Source of the DNA: Christensenella sp. UBA4675
Lineage (GTDB): Bacteria; Bacillota; Clostridia; Christensenellales; Borkfalkiaceae
Direction: 5' to 3'
Length of the DNA: 64,000 nt
Assembly (NCBI GenBank): GCA_002405165.1
Contig: DHLF01000012.1
Span: forward strand, 47,432-111,431
In this document: positions 43,901 to 51,983 of the stretch, in pieces
Layout: every line of letters starts with the position of its first letter
Numbering within the stretch: position 1 is the first letter of the stretch
Notes under the pieces: model-generated
The model's database searches: none
Seen by the model: only the letters and a program-made list of their open reading frames with translations
Told to the model about the DNA's origin: nothing
Made by a program: the position numbers and the translations under genes

Positions 43901-43931
43901 AGAACTTGATTTATTGTCAAGTTCTTTTTTT
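43901..43931 (+). terminator. Riboswitch expression-platform terminator
   Basis: AGAACTTGA/TCAAGTTCT stem followed by a T-run, only four bases before the AAGGAG site of the symporter gene. It is the likely glycine-controlled switch element. Confidence 0.85.
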
Positions 43932-43945
43932 ACAAAGGAGTAAAT

Positions 43946-45478
43946 ATGGATACTTTAAACAAAATTATCTTATGGATTAACGACAATATTTTATGGGGAA
44001 TACCTATGGTTGTCGCAATACTCGGAACGGGCATATTTTTAAGCATTCGTTCTAGGTTCTTACAAGTAAGAAAATTCCACCACGCACACAAGGAAACCTT
44101 GTATCCCACAATTAAAGGCGTGGTAAAACCACAAAAGAAGCGTAAAAGCAACGGAAAAACTATTTCTCAGTTCGAAGCTTTTGCAACGGCAATTTCTGGA
44201 ACGGTAGGAACGGGAAACATAGTTGGCGTTGCAGGCGCAATGTTATCCGGTGGACCCGGCGCTGTTTTTTGGATGTGGTTTTCCGCATTTTTCGGTATGT
44301 TTACAAACTATTCCGAAAACGTTTTAGGTCTTTATTATCGTAAAAAAGATAAAAACGGAACCGTTTCGGGCGGACCTATGTATTACATAAAAGAAGGAGC
44401 AAAACTTCCTTGGCTTGGCTTTATTTTCGCTATTTGCTGTATGTTTGCCGCTGTCGGAATGGGCATGGTACAATCTAACTCTATCTCGGGAATATTGCAA
44501 TCTACAATAACAACCGATTCTGACAAACAAAAAATTATTTCTTATATAGTCGGAGCAATAGTTACCGCAATAGTTATTTTAATAGTGCTCGGCGGAATTA
44601 AAAGAATAGGTAAATTCGCTTCCCTAGTGGTACCGTTTATGGCGTTACTATTTATTATTTGCGCGTTTATAATTATATTTATGAATATAACCGTTTTTCC
44701 TAGCGCAATTGCTTTAATATTTAAAAACGCCTTTTCACTAAGGGCGTTCGGTGGCGGTTTATTCGGCTATACCATAATGAAAGCTATGCGTTACGGTTGC
44801 GCAAGAGGTGTATTCTCTAACGAAGCGGGACTTGGTTCTTCCGTTATAGCACACTCTGCTTCCAATACCAAAGAACCCGTTAAACAAGGACTTTGGGGAA
44901 TTGTAGAAATCTTTTTAGATACTTTCGTTATTTGCACGCTTACGGCAGTTACGCTTTTATGCGTCGCTAAAAAAGGCGGTAGTATCGATTTCACTAACAT
45001 TTCCGCAAATGCAAACGTTGATAAAAACTCTATTGCAAACTTAGCGTTTACTACGAGCTTTGGAACGGTAGGAAAAATAATATTCGCAGTTATTTTACCC
45101 TTATTTGCTTTTACTACTATAATAGCTTGGTCTTATTACGGAGAAAAAGCCGCAGGTTTTTTATTTAGCAAAAAGGAAAAACTCGGGATTTTAATATTTA
45201 AAATTATTTTCATTATTCTAATATTTGTTGGAGCAATAGTAAAAAGCGATGTGGTTTGGAATTTAGACGATATGTTTAATGCTTTAATGGCTTTGCCGAA
45301 CCTTATAGGTTTAATAATTTGTAGCGGAACAATCAATAAAATAACCAAAAATTATTTCGACCGCAAAAAGGGAATAAAAGTAGAACCCATGCTATCGGCA
45401 TACCCCGAAAGGAACAAAGAGCTTATAGAAGAGCTAGAAAAAGAGCAAGCGGAAGGGGAAGAAGAACCTACTATTTAA
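43946..45478 (+). CDS. Sodium:alanine/glycine symporter (AGCS family)
   Basis: 510 residues with about eleven membrane helices. It imports glycine or alanine with Na+. Family motifs are FEAFATAISGTVGTGNIVGVAGA, GGPGAVFWMWFSAFFGM and YGCARGVFSNEAGLGSS. A hydrophilic acidic C terminus ends it (EELEKEQAEGEEEP). The upstream glycine riboswitch indicates that glycine is the physiological substrate. Published singlet switches on such transporters can turn the gene off when glycine is high; the direction here is not provable by eye. Confidence 0.96.
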   Translation: MDTLNKIILWINDNILWGIPMVVAILGTGIFLSIRSRFLQVRKFHHAHKETLYPTIKGVVKPQKKRKSNGKTISQFEAFATAISGTVGTGNIVGVAGAMLSGGPGAVFWMWFSAFFGMFTNYSENVLGLYYRKKDKNGTVSGGPMYYIKEGAKLPWLGFIFAICCMFAAVGMGMVQSNSISGILQSTITTDSDKQKIISYIVGAIVTAIVILIVLGGIKRIGKFASLVVPFMALLFIICAFIIIFMNITVFPSAIALIFKNAFSLRAFGGGLFGYTIMKAMRYGCARGVFSNEAGLGSSVIAHSASNTKEPVKQGLWGIVEIFLDTFVICTLTAVTLLCVAKKGGSIDFTNISANANVDKNSIANLAFTTSFGTVGKIIFAVILPLFAFTTIIAWSYYGEKAAGFLFSKKEKLGILIFKIIFIILIFVGAIVKSDVVWNLDDMFNALMALPNLIGLIICSGTINKITKNYFDRKKGIKVEPMLSAYPERNKELIEELEKEQAEGEEEPTI

Positions 45479-45545
45479 TGCTGACCTTAATGCAAAACGT
45501 TTATTTATAATTTAAAAATAAAAAGCAAATTTTTAATACAAGAAG

Positions 45546-45989
45546 TTAGAAACTTGCTTGCAATGGTTTATAACCTCGCAGTATTTTAAAACAAAAAGAA
45601 AAATTTTCTTCTCCTGTTCCAAAATTATTTGCAACTGTATCTACATAGTATCCCTTGCACCAAAATTTGCTGTTTTGATATGCAAATTTCATATTTCCAT
45701 ACTTTTGAAATATTTTTAAACTGCTTTTACATTTCAAATACCACATAAATCCCGAAACGCTCATTTTGGGCAGTATCGTTACAAGCATATGTGTATGGTA
45801 CGAACATATTTCTCCTTCTATAATTTCTACTCCTTTCCATTTGCATAGCATTAGTAGTATATCTCTTATTTCCTGCCTTTTATCTTCGAAAAATACTTTT
45901 CGACGATATTTGGGCGCAAACACTATGTGGTACTTGCAATTCCATTTCGTATGTGCTAAACTATTTCCTGTGAATATTTCTTTTTACAT
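45546..45989 (-). pseudogene. tnpA: IS200-family Y1 transposase, inactivated
   Basis: The homologous reading starts at ATG 45989 with GGAGG upstream, but codon 2 is TAA. Reading past it gives the normal IS200 start NSLAHTKWNCKYHIVFAPKYRRK. The HUH motif (YHTHMLV) and the catalytic-Tyr region (FWCKGYYVDTV) survive. The C terminus after DTV (ANNFGTGEENFSFCF) does not follow the usual EEYIRNQ pattern, suggesting a second lesion. Only a GTG at 45923 could give a 125-residue product lacking the first strand. Y1 transposases excise and paste single-stranded DNA. Confidence 0.75.
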
Positions 45990-45993
45990 ATTC

Positions 45994-46054
45994 CCTCCGT
46001 TTGTCTTTTTGTTGTAACTGGCAGGTCGCAACTTTTATTATACATAAACGGAGG
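45994..46054 (-). promoter_or_regulatory. Hairpin sequestering the tnpA ribosome site
   Basis: On the minus strand CCTCCGTTT pairs with AAACGGAGG, burying the Shine-Dalgarno of tnpA. Salmonella IS200 is known to use the same device to silence its transposase. Confidence 0.65.
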
Positions 46055-46114
46055 ATTTTACTCAACGGTAAACCTTTACTGAACCCCCAGACTATCTGGA
46101 GGTTTTCTCATACA

Positions 46115-46170
46115 AAAAAAATGAGTAACTCTACGTTACTCACTTTTTTTGGCTGGGGTGGAGAGATTTG
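46115..46170. repeat. Duplicate of tRNA-Gln 3' end plus terminator (copy 1)
   Basis: 56 bases identical but for one position to 46329-46384. It includes the last 21 bases of tRNA-Gln (with CCA) and the whole GAGTAAC/GTTACTC terminator. Homology stops abruptly in the T-arm. Confidence 0.85.
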
Positions 46171-46328
46171 CTTCTTGATTTTTGAAAAACATCTTTTTTT
46201 ACTCCTTTTCATTGTTTTTCAAAAATCCTCGGTCAGCCACTTACAAACTGTTCACTGAACAGTTTGTATCTTTACCTTTGGTAAAGTCGTTCTCAGTTCA
46301 AATCTCTCTAATTTTTTTACTTGTCTAT
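46171..46328. other. Hairpin-rich segment between the tRNA copies
   Basis: It contains a 14-bp inverted repeat (46177-46190 with 46214-46227), an 11-bp stem ACAAACTGTTC/GAACAGTTTGT (46243-46267) and a CTTTACC/GGTAAAG hairpin. A 14-base plus-strand match to the tRNA T-arm (AGTTCAAATCTCTC, 46295-46308) lies inverted to the gene. There is no coding sequence. Confidence 0.6.
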
Positions 46329-46333
46329 AAAAA

Positions 46334-46358
46334 AATGAGTAACTTTACGTTACTCACT
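46334..46358 (-). terminator. tRNA-Gln terminator
   Basis: GAGTAAC/GTTACTC stem followed by ATTTTTTT on the minus strand, just past the CCA end. Confidence 0.85.
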
Positions 46359-46363
46359 TTTTT

Positions 46364-46438
46364 TGGCTGGGGTGGAGAGATTTGAACTCCCGAGTGACGG
46401 AGTCAGAATCCGTAGCCTTACCGCTTGGCGACACCCCA
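46364..46438 (-). tRNA. tRNA-Gln (anticodon CTG)
   Basis: 75 bases with CCA encoded. The acceptor stem is TGGGGTG/CACCCCA, with U1-A72 typical of tRNA-Gln. The anticodon stem ACGGA/TCCGT holds loop TTCTGAC, giving anticodon CTG. The T-loop is GTTCAAATC. The promoter is TTGAAA-N17-TATAAT at 46456-46484, with a terminator directly after. The last 21 bases are duplicated 214 bases away. Confidence 0.95.
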
Positions 46439-46455
46439 ATTTTTAAACCTTAAAA

Positions 46456-46484
46456 ATTATACCTTACTTTTACTTTTTTTTCAA
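46456..46484 (-). promoter_or_regulatory. tRNA-Gln promoter
   Basis: TTGAAA-N17-TATAAT on the minus strand, about 18 bases before the mature 5' end. Confidence 0.85.
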
Positions 46485-46624
46485 GCATTTTGCCTTTATT
46501 TCTTCCTTTTGTTTTAAATATTATATCAGACTGTTCCACTATTTTATCTTTTAAACTTTTATCTTTCTCTTGGTAAATTTATTAACAATTTTTAAAAATT
46601 TAAGCTTAAATTTTTTAATTTTTA

Positions 46625-46653
46625 TTGACTATTAAATCTAATCTAATTATAAT
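46625..46653 (+). promoter_or_regulatory. Nitroreductase promoter
   Basis: TTGACT-N17-TATAAT, 24 bases before the ATG. Confidence 0.85.
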
Positions 46654-46676
46654 CTTAAAAAAAGGAGATTTTTATT

Positions 46677-47195
46677 ATGCAAAACGATTTTTTAAATTTA
46701 ATTGAAACCCGTAGAAGTATTCGTTCGTTTAAACCGACCCCCGTTTCAGATGAGATTTTAGACAAAATTTTAAAAGCGGGAACTTACGCGCCGTCGGGAA
46801 TGAATAGGCAATCTTCTACGATAATAGCTATAAAAAGCGAAAAATATCGCAAAATTATTTCTAAATTAAACGCTGAAATTTTAAAAACGGATAAAGACCC
46901 TTATTATAACGCCCCCGTAGTTATTTTGGTTTTAGGAAACCCCGAATATTCAACTTTCGTAGAAGACGGAAGTTGCGTTTTAGAAAATATGATGCTTGCT
47001 TGCCACTCTTTAGGACTGGGTTCGGTTTGGGTTCATAGAGAAAGAGAAATTTTTAATAGCGAAGAAGGGAAAAAATTGCTTAAAGAATGGAACCTACCCT
47101 TAAATTTGACGGGAATAGGTTCTATCGCGGTAGGATACCCTGCCGAAATTCCCGACGCTAAACCCAGAAAAGAAAATTATATAGTAAAAGTCTAA
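46677..47195 (+). CDS. Nitroreductase-family FMN oxidoreductase
   Basis: 172 residues, the short single-domain form. IETRRSIRSFKPTPVSDEIL at the N terminus binds the FMN phosphate. GTYAPSGMNRQSS, CVLENMMLACHSLGLGSVWV and the C-terminal GYPAEIPDAKPRK are family landmarks. Such enzymes reduce nitro compounds, quinones or flavins with NAD(P)H; the natural substrate is unknown. AAAGGAG precedes the ATG. Confidence 0.93.
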   Translation: MQNDFLNLIETRRSIRSFKPTPVSDEILDKILKAGTYAPSGMNRQSSTIIAIKSEKYRKIISKLNAEILKTDKDPYYNAPVVILVLGNPEYSTFVEDGSCVLENMMLACHSLGLGSVWVHREREIFNSEEGKKLLKEWNLPLNLTGIGSIAVGYPAEIPDAKPRKENYIVKV

Positions 47196-47282
47196 TCAAT
47201 TTAATATAAAAACAAACGTTATTTTTTTAACGAAAGTTTGTAAAATGTAAAAAACTCTTTAAACCTTACGATTTATTTTTCA

Positions 47283-47288
47283 TATACT
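47283..47288 (+). promoter_or_regulatory. -10 box that would give a leaderless transcript
   Basis: TATACT lies six bases before the ATG at 47295, so transcription would begin at or next to the start codon. No ribosome site is visible. The -35 match is weak. Confidence 0.35.
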
Positions 47289-47294
47289 GTAAGT

Positions 47295-47774
47295 ATGAAA
47301 ATTTATGAGTATTCAAGGGAAAAATGCGTTGACTACGCATTAAAATGGGCTCTTAAAAGAAATGAAAAATATTACAATTACGAACGTATAGGCGGGGATT
47401 GCACGAATTTTGCTTCTCAATGCGTTTATTGCGGAGCAAACGCTATGAACTACAATTTTAATAACGGTTGGTACTATATAAACCCTAATGATAAATCCCA
47501 TTCTTGGACGGGTGTGGAATTTTTTTACAAGTTTTTAACTTCTAATAACGGCGTAGGTCCTTTTGGAGAAGTAACGGAAATTTCCAACGTGTTAAAAGGG
47601 GACGTAATACAACTAGGCAATCAAAAAAAGTTTTTTCACACGCTTATAGTTTGCGATATAAAAAACGGCGTTCCCCTAGTTTGTTGTCATTCCGCCGACG
47701 CACTACTAAAACCGCTTACGTATTTTAACTACAAACGTTTAAGAGTAATTACCGTTAAAGGTTTTAGAAAATAA
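47295..47774 (+). CDS. Amidase_6-domain cysteine hydrolase-like protein
   Basis: 159 residues. GGDCTNFASQCVYCGA (near residue 33) is the catalytic-Cys motif of the putative amidase domain (PF12671), with the expected FFHTLIV histidine strand near residue 115. Relatives are cell-wall or peptide hydrolases, often secreted. This one lacks a signal peptide and is little more than the domain. There is no Shine-Dalgarno, and a -10 box abuts the start. A perfect palindromic terminator follows. Confidence 0.85.
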   Translation: MKIYEYSREKCVDYALKWALKRNEKYYNYERIGGDCTNFASQCVYCGANAMNYNFNNGWYYINPNDKSHSWTGVEFFYKFLTSNNGVGPFGEVTEISNVLKGDVIQLGNQKKFFHTLIVCDIKNGVPLVCCHSADALLKPLTYFNYKRLRVITVKGFRK

Positions 47775-47853
47775 AATAATTACGCTATATATAATAGCTT
47801 ATTTTCTTCACACGAGGATACTTCCGCTAGTTTTATTTGATTTTAGAGTTTTA

Positions 47854-47881
47854 GGGGCGTGGCAAATATTTGCCACGCCCC
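47854..47881 (+). terminator. Palindromic terminator after the amidase-like gene
   Basis: A perfect 14-bp inverted repeat (arm GGGGCGTGGCAAAT) followed on the plus strand by TATTTTT. Confidence 0.88.
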
Positions 47882-47901
47882 TATTTTTGCAGTATAAAAA
47901 T

Positions 47902-47921
47902 ACGGCGATTTTTATCGCCGT
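47902..47921 (-). terminator. galE terminator
   Basis: ACGGCGAT/ATCGCCGT stem followed on the minus strand by ATTTTTATA, seven bases past the galE stop. Confidence 0.85.
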
Positions 47922-47927
47922 AAAACA

Positions 47928-48944
47928 CTAATCTCCGTAACCGTCAGGATTTTTAAACTGCCAATTAAGAGAATCTCTACACATATCGTCCAAGGTTTTT
48001 GTCGCTTTAAAACCAATTACTTTATACGCAAGCGACGGGTCTGCGTAACATTGAGCAACGTCCCCCGCACGACGAGCAACGATTTTATAAGGAATTTCTC
48101 TTCCGAGAGATTTAGAAAACGCTTTAATAACATCTAAAACGGAATATCCTTTACCCGTACCTAGATTTACTATAAACAAACCGCTATTCGTAAGCAATTT
48201 TTTAACTGCCTGAACGTGTCCGATAGCTAAATCTACAACGTGAATATAATCTCTTACACACGTTCCGTCGGGAGTGTCGTAATCGTTTCCGAAAACGTTA
48301 AGATACGGACGTTTACCTATTGCAACTTGCGTTATATAAGGACAAAGATTGTTAGGAATACCATTCGGGTCTTCGCCTATTAAACCTGATTCGTGAGCTC
48401 CGATAGGATTAAAATAACGTAAAATAGCAATATTGAAAGAATTATCTGCTTTATATAAATCTTTAAGTATGTATTCGATAAATAATTTAGTGCTTCCGTA
48501 AGGGCTGTTAGTGGAAAGCGGGAAATCTTCCGTAATCGGAACGGTAGCAGGATTGCCATAGACTGTTGCAGAAGAAGAAAATACTATATTTTTACAGTTA
48601 AATTCTCTCATAACTTCTATTAAAGCAATCATTCCGCCGATATTGTTATGATAATATTCGATAGGTTTAGCACACGATTCTCCAACCGCTTTGTAACCTG
48701 CAAAATTTATAACTGCATCTATTTTATGAGCGGAGAAAATTTTTCTCATGGCGTCTTTATCTAAAACGTCTACTTTATAAAAAGTTATTTTTTTACCCGT
48801 AATTTTTTCAACTCTTTTAATAGCCTCTTCTTTACTGTTAAAAAGATTATCTACTACTATTACATCATAACCTGCATTTGTCAATTCTACCACGGTATGA
48901 GTTCCGATATAGCCTGCGCCACCCGGCACTAAAATTGTTGCCAT
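47928..48944 (-). CDS. galE: UDP-glucose 4-epimerase
   Basis: 338 residues, extended SDR fold. It interconverts UDP-glucose and UDP-galactose through bound NAD+. The NAD motif is GGAGYIGTHT, and the catalytic SSSATVYG and YGSTKLFIEYIL motifs carry Ser, Tyr and Lys. RYFNPIGAHESGLIGEDP is typical of GalE. It is monocistronic with AGGAGG and its own terminator. It links galactokinase (11.7 kb) to central sugar-nucleotides and supplies UDP-Gal for surface glycans. Confidence 0.96.
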   Translation of the reverse strand: MATILVPGGAGYIGTHTVVELTNAGYDVIVVDNLFNSKEEAIKRVEKITGKKITFYKVDVLDKDAMRKIFSAHKIDAVINFAGYKAVGESCAKPIEYYHNNIGGMIALIEVMREFNCKNIVFSSSATVYGNPATVPITEDFPLSTNSPYGSTKLFIEYILKDLYKADNSFNIAILRYFNPIGAHESGLIGEDPNGIPNNLCPYITQVAIGKRPYLNVFGNDYDTPDGTCVRDYIHVVDLAIGHVQAVKKLLTNSGLFIVNLGTGKGYSVLDVIKAFSKSLGREIPYKIVARRAGDVAQCYADPSLAYKVIGFKATKTLDDMCRDSLNWQFKNPDGYGD

Positions 48945-49028
48945 TTCCTTGCCTCCTGATTGTCTTTTTTTTAGTATAACACACTTTTTTTAAAATGTAT
49001 ATATTTATTTTTTAATTTTTCAAGATTT

Positions 49029-49901
49029 TTAATCTTCTAAATCTTTAATTTCAGCTCCGCCGTTATCGTCAATATCTTCGGCTTTGTTACGACTTTTTAC
49101 CTTTACGCTATTCAAAGGAAAATCTTTATAAATTACGGCGCCGTCGCGTTGCTCGAATTTAACTTTTACTAAATAAGTGAGCATATTGTTAGATACAACT
49201 ACCCCTTTACCGTCGGGAGTTCCCACTTCGCTACCGATTTTAGGCATTTTGGAAAAAGTTTCGCTATAATGCGGATTTTCGTATTCTAAACAGCACATAA
49301 GTCTACCGCAAAGTCCGCTTATTTTGCCGGGATTTAACGATAGTCCTTGAACTTTCGCCATTTTTATAGTAACTTTTTTAAAGTTGGAAATTGTTCCCGC
49401 ACAACAACATTCTCTACCGCAAGGACCTAAACCGCCAAGCATTTTAACTTCATCCCGCGCTCCGATTTGTCTTAATTCTATCCTCGTATGAAAAGCAAAA
49501 GCTAAATCTTTAACTAAGTCCCTAAAATCTATACGAGAAGGCGCGGAAAAATAGAACACCGCTTTGCTTCCGTCAAAGGCGAATTCTATATCGACCAGTT
49601 TCATATCAAGTTTATGTTTTTCTATTTTTTCTTGCGCGACGCTAAAAGCATTTTTTTCTTTTTTTTCACATTCGGCTACTTTTTCTTCGTCTTTTAAAGT
49701 AGCTTTTCTCATAATCGGCTTTAAAGGAGAAGTTATTTCGGAATCGTTTAATTCCTTAGGCTCTATTATAACCGTCCCGTATTCTACTCCCCTTGCCGTT
49801 TCTACTATTACACCCGAGCCTTTTTTATAATCTTCTTCTCCCGGATTAAAGTAATATACTTTTGAGGAATGATTAAATTTTATTCCTACAATTTTTGCCA
49901 T
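49029..49901 (-). CDS. ricT: PSP1-domain protein RicT (YaaT-like)
   Basis: 290 residues. The PSP1 domain has the cysteine-rich GGLGPCGRECCCAGTI and GLCGRLMCCLEYE segments. In Bacillus these cysteines help the RicA-RicF-RicT complex hold [4Fe-4S] clusters that steer RNase Y and sporulation phosphorelay. The N-terminal GIKFNHSSKVYYF and the acidic tail (EIKDLED) are usual. The start overlaps holB by 16 bases, with GGAGG inside holB. Confidence 0.93.
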   Translation of the reverse strand: MAKIVGIKFNHSSKVYYFNPGEEDYKKGSGVIVETARGVEYGTVIIEPKELNDSEITSPLKPIMRKATLKDEEKVAECEKKEKNAFSVAQEKIEKHKLDMKLVDIEFAFDGSKAVFYFSAPSRIDFRDLVKDLAFAFHTRIELRQIGARDEVKMLGGLGPCGRECCCAGTISNFKKVTIKMAKVQGLSLNPGKISGLCGRLMCCLEYENPHYSETFSKMPKIGSEVGTPDGKGVVVSNNMLTYLVKVKFEQRDGAVIYKDFPLNSVKVKSRNKAEDIDDNGGAEIKDLED

Positions 49902-50833
49902 TTATATTTTACCTCCAACAGCGAATACAGCAAATCGTCCGCCAGCATAGAAAAGTTTGCGTTGAAAAACAAAGCTTTTTCGTAAGAAGAACATTTTTCT
50001 ATCAGTTCTATGCAAGCGCCCGTAGAGTATTCGTTTGACAAAGCCCGAACTAAATCTAAATCATTTTCCGAAAAGAAATAAAACGAGTTTTGTCCGCTAT
50101 GAAATTTAGCTAAATCGGAAAATACTATTTTAAAAAGATTTACGATTTTTCCTACGTTATCTTTGGTTATAAACTTAGAATAATAAGGTATTTGCGGACT
50201 TTTTTTCATAGAAGATAGTATTTGCTTAACTATTTCTTTTTCTCTTTCTACCTGATTGTATAAAATTTTGGTTTTTTCTAAATATCCGCCCGATAAAGAC
50301 GCGGAAGTTGTTAGTTTTTCGACGTCGGGACAAACGGGCGCTAAGATTTTTACGATTTCCGTTTCGTCCAAAGGCGAAATTTCTATTTTTTTCGCCCTAG
50401 ATTTAATCGTGGGCAAAATTTTATACTCGTTAGACCCCGCTAAAAGAAAATAAACGTTTTGGGGCGGAGTTTCCAACGTTTTTAACAATTTGTTTTGTGC
50501 CTTTTCGTTGACGAGAGAAAAATCCGAAATTAAATAAACTTTTTTATCTTTTTCAACGGGCTTTAAATTAGAATCCGCAATAATTTCGTCTATATCTTCA
50601 ACTAAAATTTTATCTTTAAAAACGCACTTACAATCCGGTAAAATTTCCTTATCTATTAGTTTGCAAGTCCTACAACTATTGCACGCTAAACCGTTATCGC
50701 ACAAAAGTATTTTTGCGTATTCCTTTAAATAAACTGGCAAATTTACGTCTTGACAAACAATTAAATACGCATGCGTGGTTTTTCCGTTTTTAACGTCGCT
50801 TTCTATTATGCGATAAGCTTTATCCTTATACAT
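49886..50833 (-). CDS. holB: DNA polymerase III delta-prime subunit
   Basis: 315 residues. It is part of the clamp-loader complex. The zinc-module cysteines appear as LLCDNGLACNSCRTCK. The Walker A loop is absent, as in delta-prime proteins. KAQNKLLKTLETPPQNVYFLL and TIKSRAKKIEISPL (SRC-like motif with Ala for Cys) are diagnostic. It lies between tmk (8-base overlap) and ricT, as in Bacillus, where yaaQ and yaaR intervene. Confidence 0.92.
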   Translation of the reverse strand: MYKDKAYRIIESDVKNGKTTHAYLIVCQDVNLPVYLKEYAKILLCDNGLACNSCRTCKLIDKEILPDCKCVFKDKILVEDIDEIIADSNLKPVEKDKKVYLISDFSLVNEKAQNKLLKTLETPPQNVYFLLAGSNEYKILPTIKSRAKKIEISPLDETEIVKILAPVCPDVEKLTTSASLSGGYLEKTKILYNQVEREKEIVKQILSSMKKSPQIPYYSKFITKDNVGKIVNLFKIVFSDLAKFHSGQNSFYFFSENDLDLVRALSNEYSTGACIELIEKCSSYEKALFFNANFSMLADDLLYSLLEVKYKWQKL

Positions 50834-51452
50834 TTATAATTCCCTTTTCTTTAAGTAAGGCAACTATTTTTTTATTAGTTTCGTATTTCGTACCCGAACA
50901 ATCTACCGATATAATTCTATCGGGATTATCTGCTTGTAACTTTTTATATCCGCTATAAACTTTTTGATGAAATTCGTTTCCCAAAAGTTCTATTCTATCG
51001 TTTTTATCCGCTCCGCCCTTTCTTAAAAAAGCGTCGGAAGAGTTAATATCTAAAAAAACCGTTAAGTCGGGAACGCCGTAAGTTAAGGCGAAAACGTTGA
51101 TTTTTTCCACAAACTCTTTACCCAGCCCCCTTGCGTAAGCTTGATACGCAAAAGAAGAGTCGTAATATCTATCGCATATCACGAGCTTTCCGTCCGCTAA
51201 ATACGGTAAAATTTTCTCTTTTAAAAGTTGAACTCTGCTAGATGAGTATAACAACGCTTCGCACTCGGGAGAAATTTCGTTGTTTTTATCGAGTATTATT
51301 TCTCTTATTTTTTCGCTGACTTGCGTTCCGCCGGGTTCTCTCGTCAAAAAATAATCTATATTATGCTCGTCCAAATACTCGCATAACAGCCTTACCTGAG
51401 TAGATTTACCCGCGCCTTCGCAACCTTCTATCGTAACGAATTTGCCTTTCAT
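50826..51452 (-). CDS. tmk: Thymidylate kinase
   Basis: 208 residues. It phosphorylates dTMP to dTDP. P-loop EGCEGAGKSTQ, the TREPGGTQVSEKIR substrate loop and CDRYYDSSFAYQ are present. It follows greA by one base and overlaps holB, so greA-tmk-holB-ricT read as one unit. Confidence 0.97.
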   Translation of the reverse strand: MKGKFVTIEGCEGAGKSTQVRLLCEYLDEHNIDYFLTREPGGTQVSEKIREIILDKNNEISPECEALLYSSSRVQLLKEKILPYLADGKLVICDRYYDSSFAYQAYARGLGKEFVEKINVFALTYGVPDLTVFLDINSSDAFLRKGGADKNDRIELLGNEFHQKVYSGYKKLQADNPDRIISVDCSGTKYETNKKIVALLKEKGIINV

Positions 51453-51453
51453 T

Positions 51454-51930
51454 TTAGCCTTGCGATATGTCTAGTATTTTTACTTCGTAGCTTCCGTTAG
51501 GAGCTTTTACGGTAACGGTTTCGCCCTTTTTAGCTCCGAGCAAAGCTTCTCCCAAAGCCGATTCGTTAGAAATTTTACCTACCTTTAAATCGGTTTCCGT
51601 AGTTCCGACGATATAATATTCGGCTTCTTCGTTCATATCTAAATCTAAAATTTTAACTTTACAACCGATAGAAACTTTATCGGTTGACCCTTTTTTAATA
51701 ATTACGGCGTATTTTAAAGTATAAGTTAATTCTTCTATTTCTCCGTTAATTTTCCCTTGCTCTTCTCTTGCCGCATGATATTCTGCATTTTCCGATAAGT
51801 CGCCTTGTTCTTTTGCGATTTTAATTCTTTCTATAACTTCGGGATTAGCTACGTTTCTTAAATAATCGAGCCTTTCCTTTGCTTCTTTATAACCTTCTTC
51901 GGTAAGATAAAATTTATTTTCCTCAGCCAT
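51454..51930 (-). CDS. greA: Transcription elongation factor GreA
   Basis: 158 residues. GreA rescues backtracked RNA polymerase by stimulating transcript cleavage. The coiled-coil tip carries the acidic pair in EQGDLSENAEYHAAREEQG. The C-terminal FKBP-like domain ends SALGEALLGAKKGETVTVKAP. An SD (GGAG) precedes the ATG. It lies 53 bases after alaS. Confidence 0.97.
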   Translation of the reverse strand: MAEENKFYLTEEGYKEAKERLDYLRNVANPEVIERIKIAKEQGDLSENAEYHAAREEQGKINGEIEELTYTLKYAVIIKKGSTDKVSIGCKVKILDLDMNEEAEYYIVGTTETDLKVGKISNESALGEALLGAKKGETVTVKAPNGSYEVKILDISQG

Positions 51931-51983
51931 TTTTATTCTCCTTAATGGTTTATTTTTAATTTTTTATCGACATATAGCCCGAC

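Larger units (their letters stand above)
45539..46102 (-). mobile_element. Decayed IS200-type element
   Basis: It contains a broken tnpA plus two subterminal hairpins. One straddles the tnpA stop (45539-45560, CAAGAAGTT/AACTTgCTTG). One lies on the far side (46083-46102, CCAGA-CTA-TCTGG flanked by G/C runs). IS200 elements lack inverted repeats and target-site duplications, so the exact ends are uncertain. No tnpB is present. Confidence 0.7.

Noticed and set aside
43752..43943. Open frame of 63 codons across the glycine riboswitch
   Set aside because: It lies over the conserved aptamer and terminator and has no ribosome site; the RNA explains the sequence.
46001..46385. Two plus-strand frames around the duplicated tRNA end
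   Set aside because: They cover tRNA, terminator and hairpin DNA, and their shared C-terminal sequence is just the DNA duplication.
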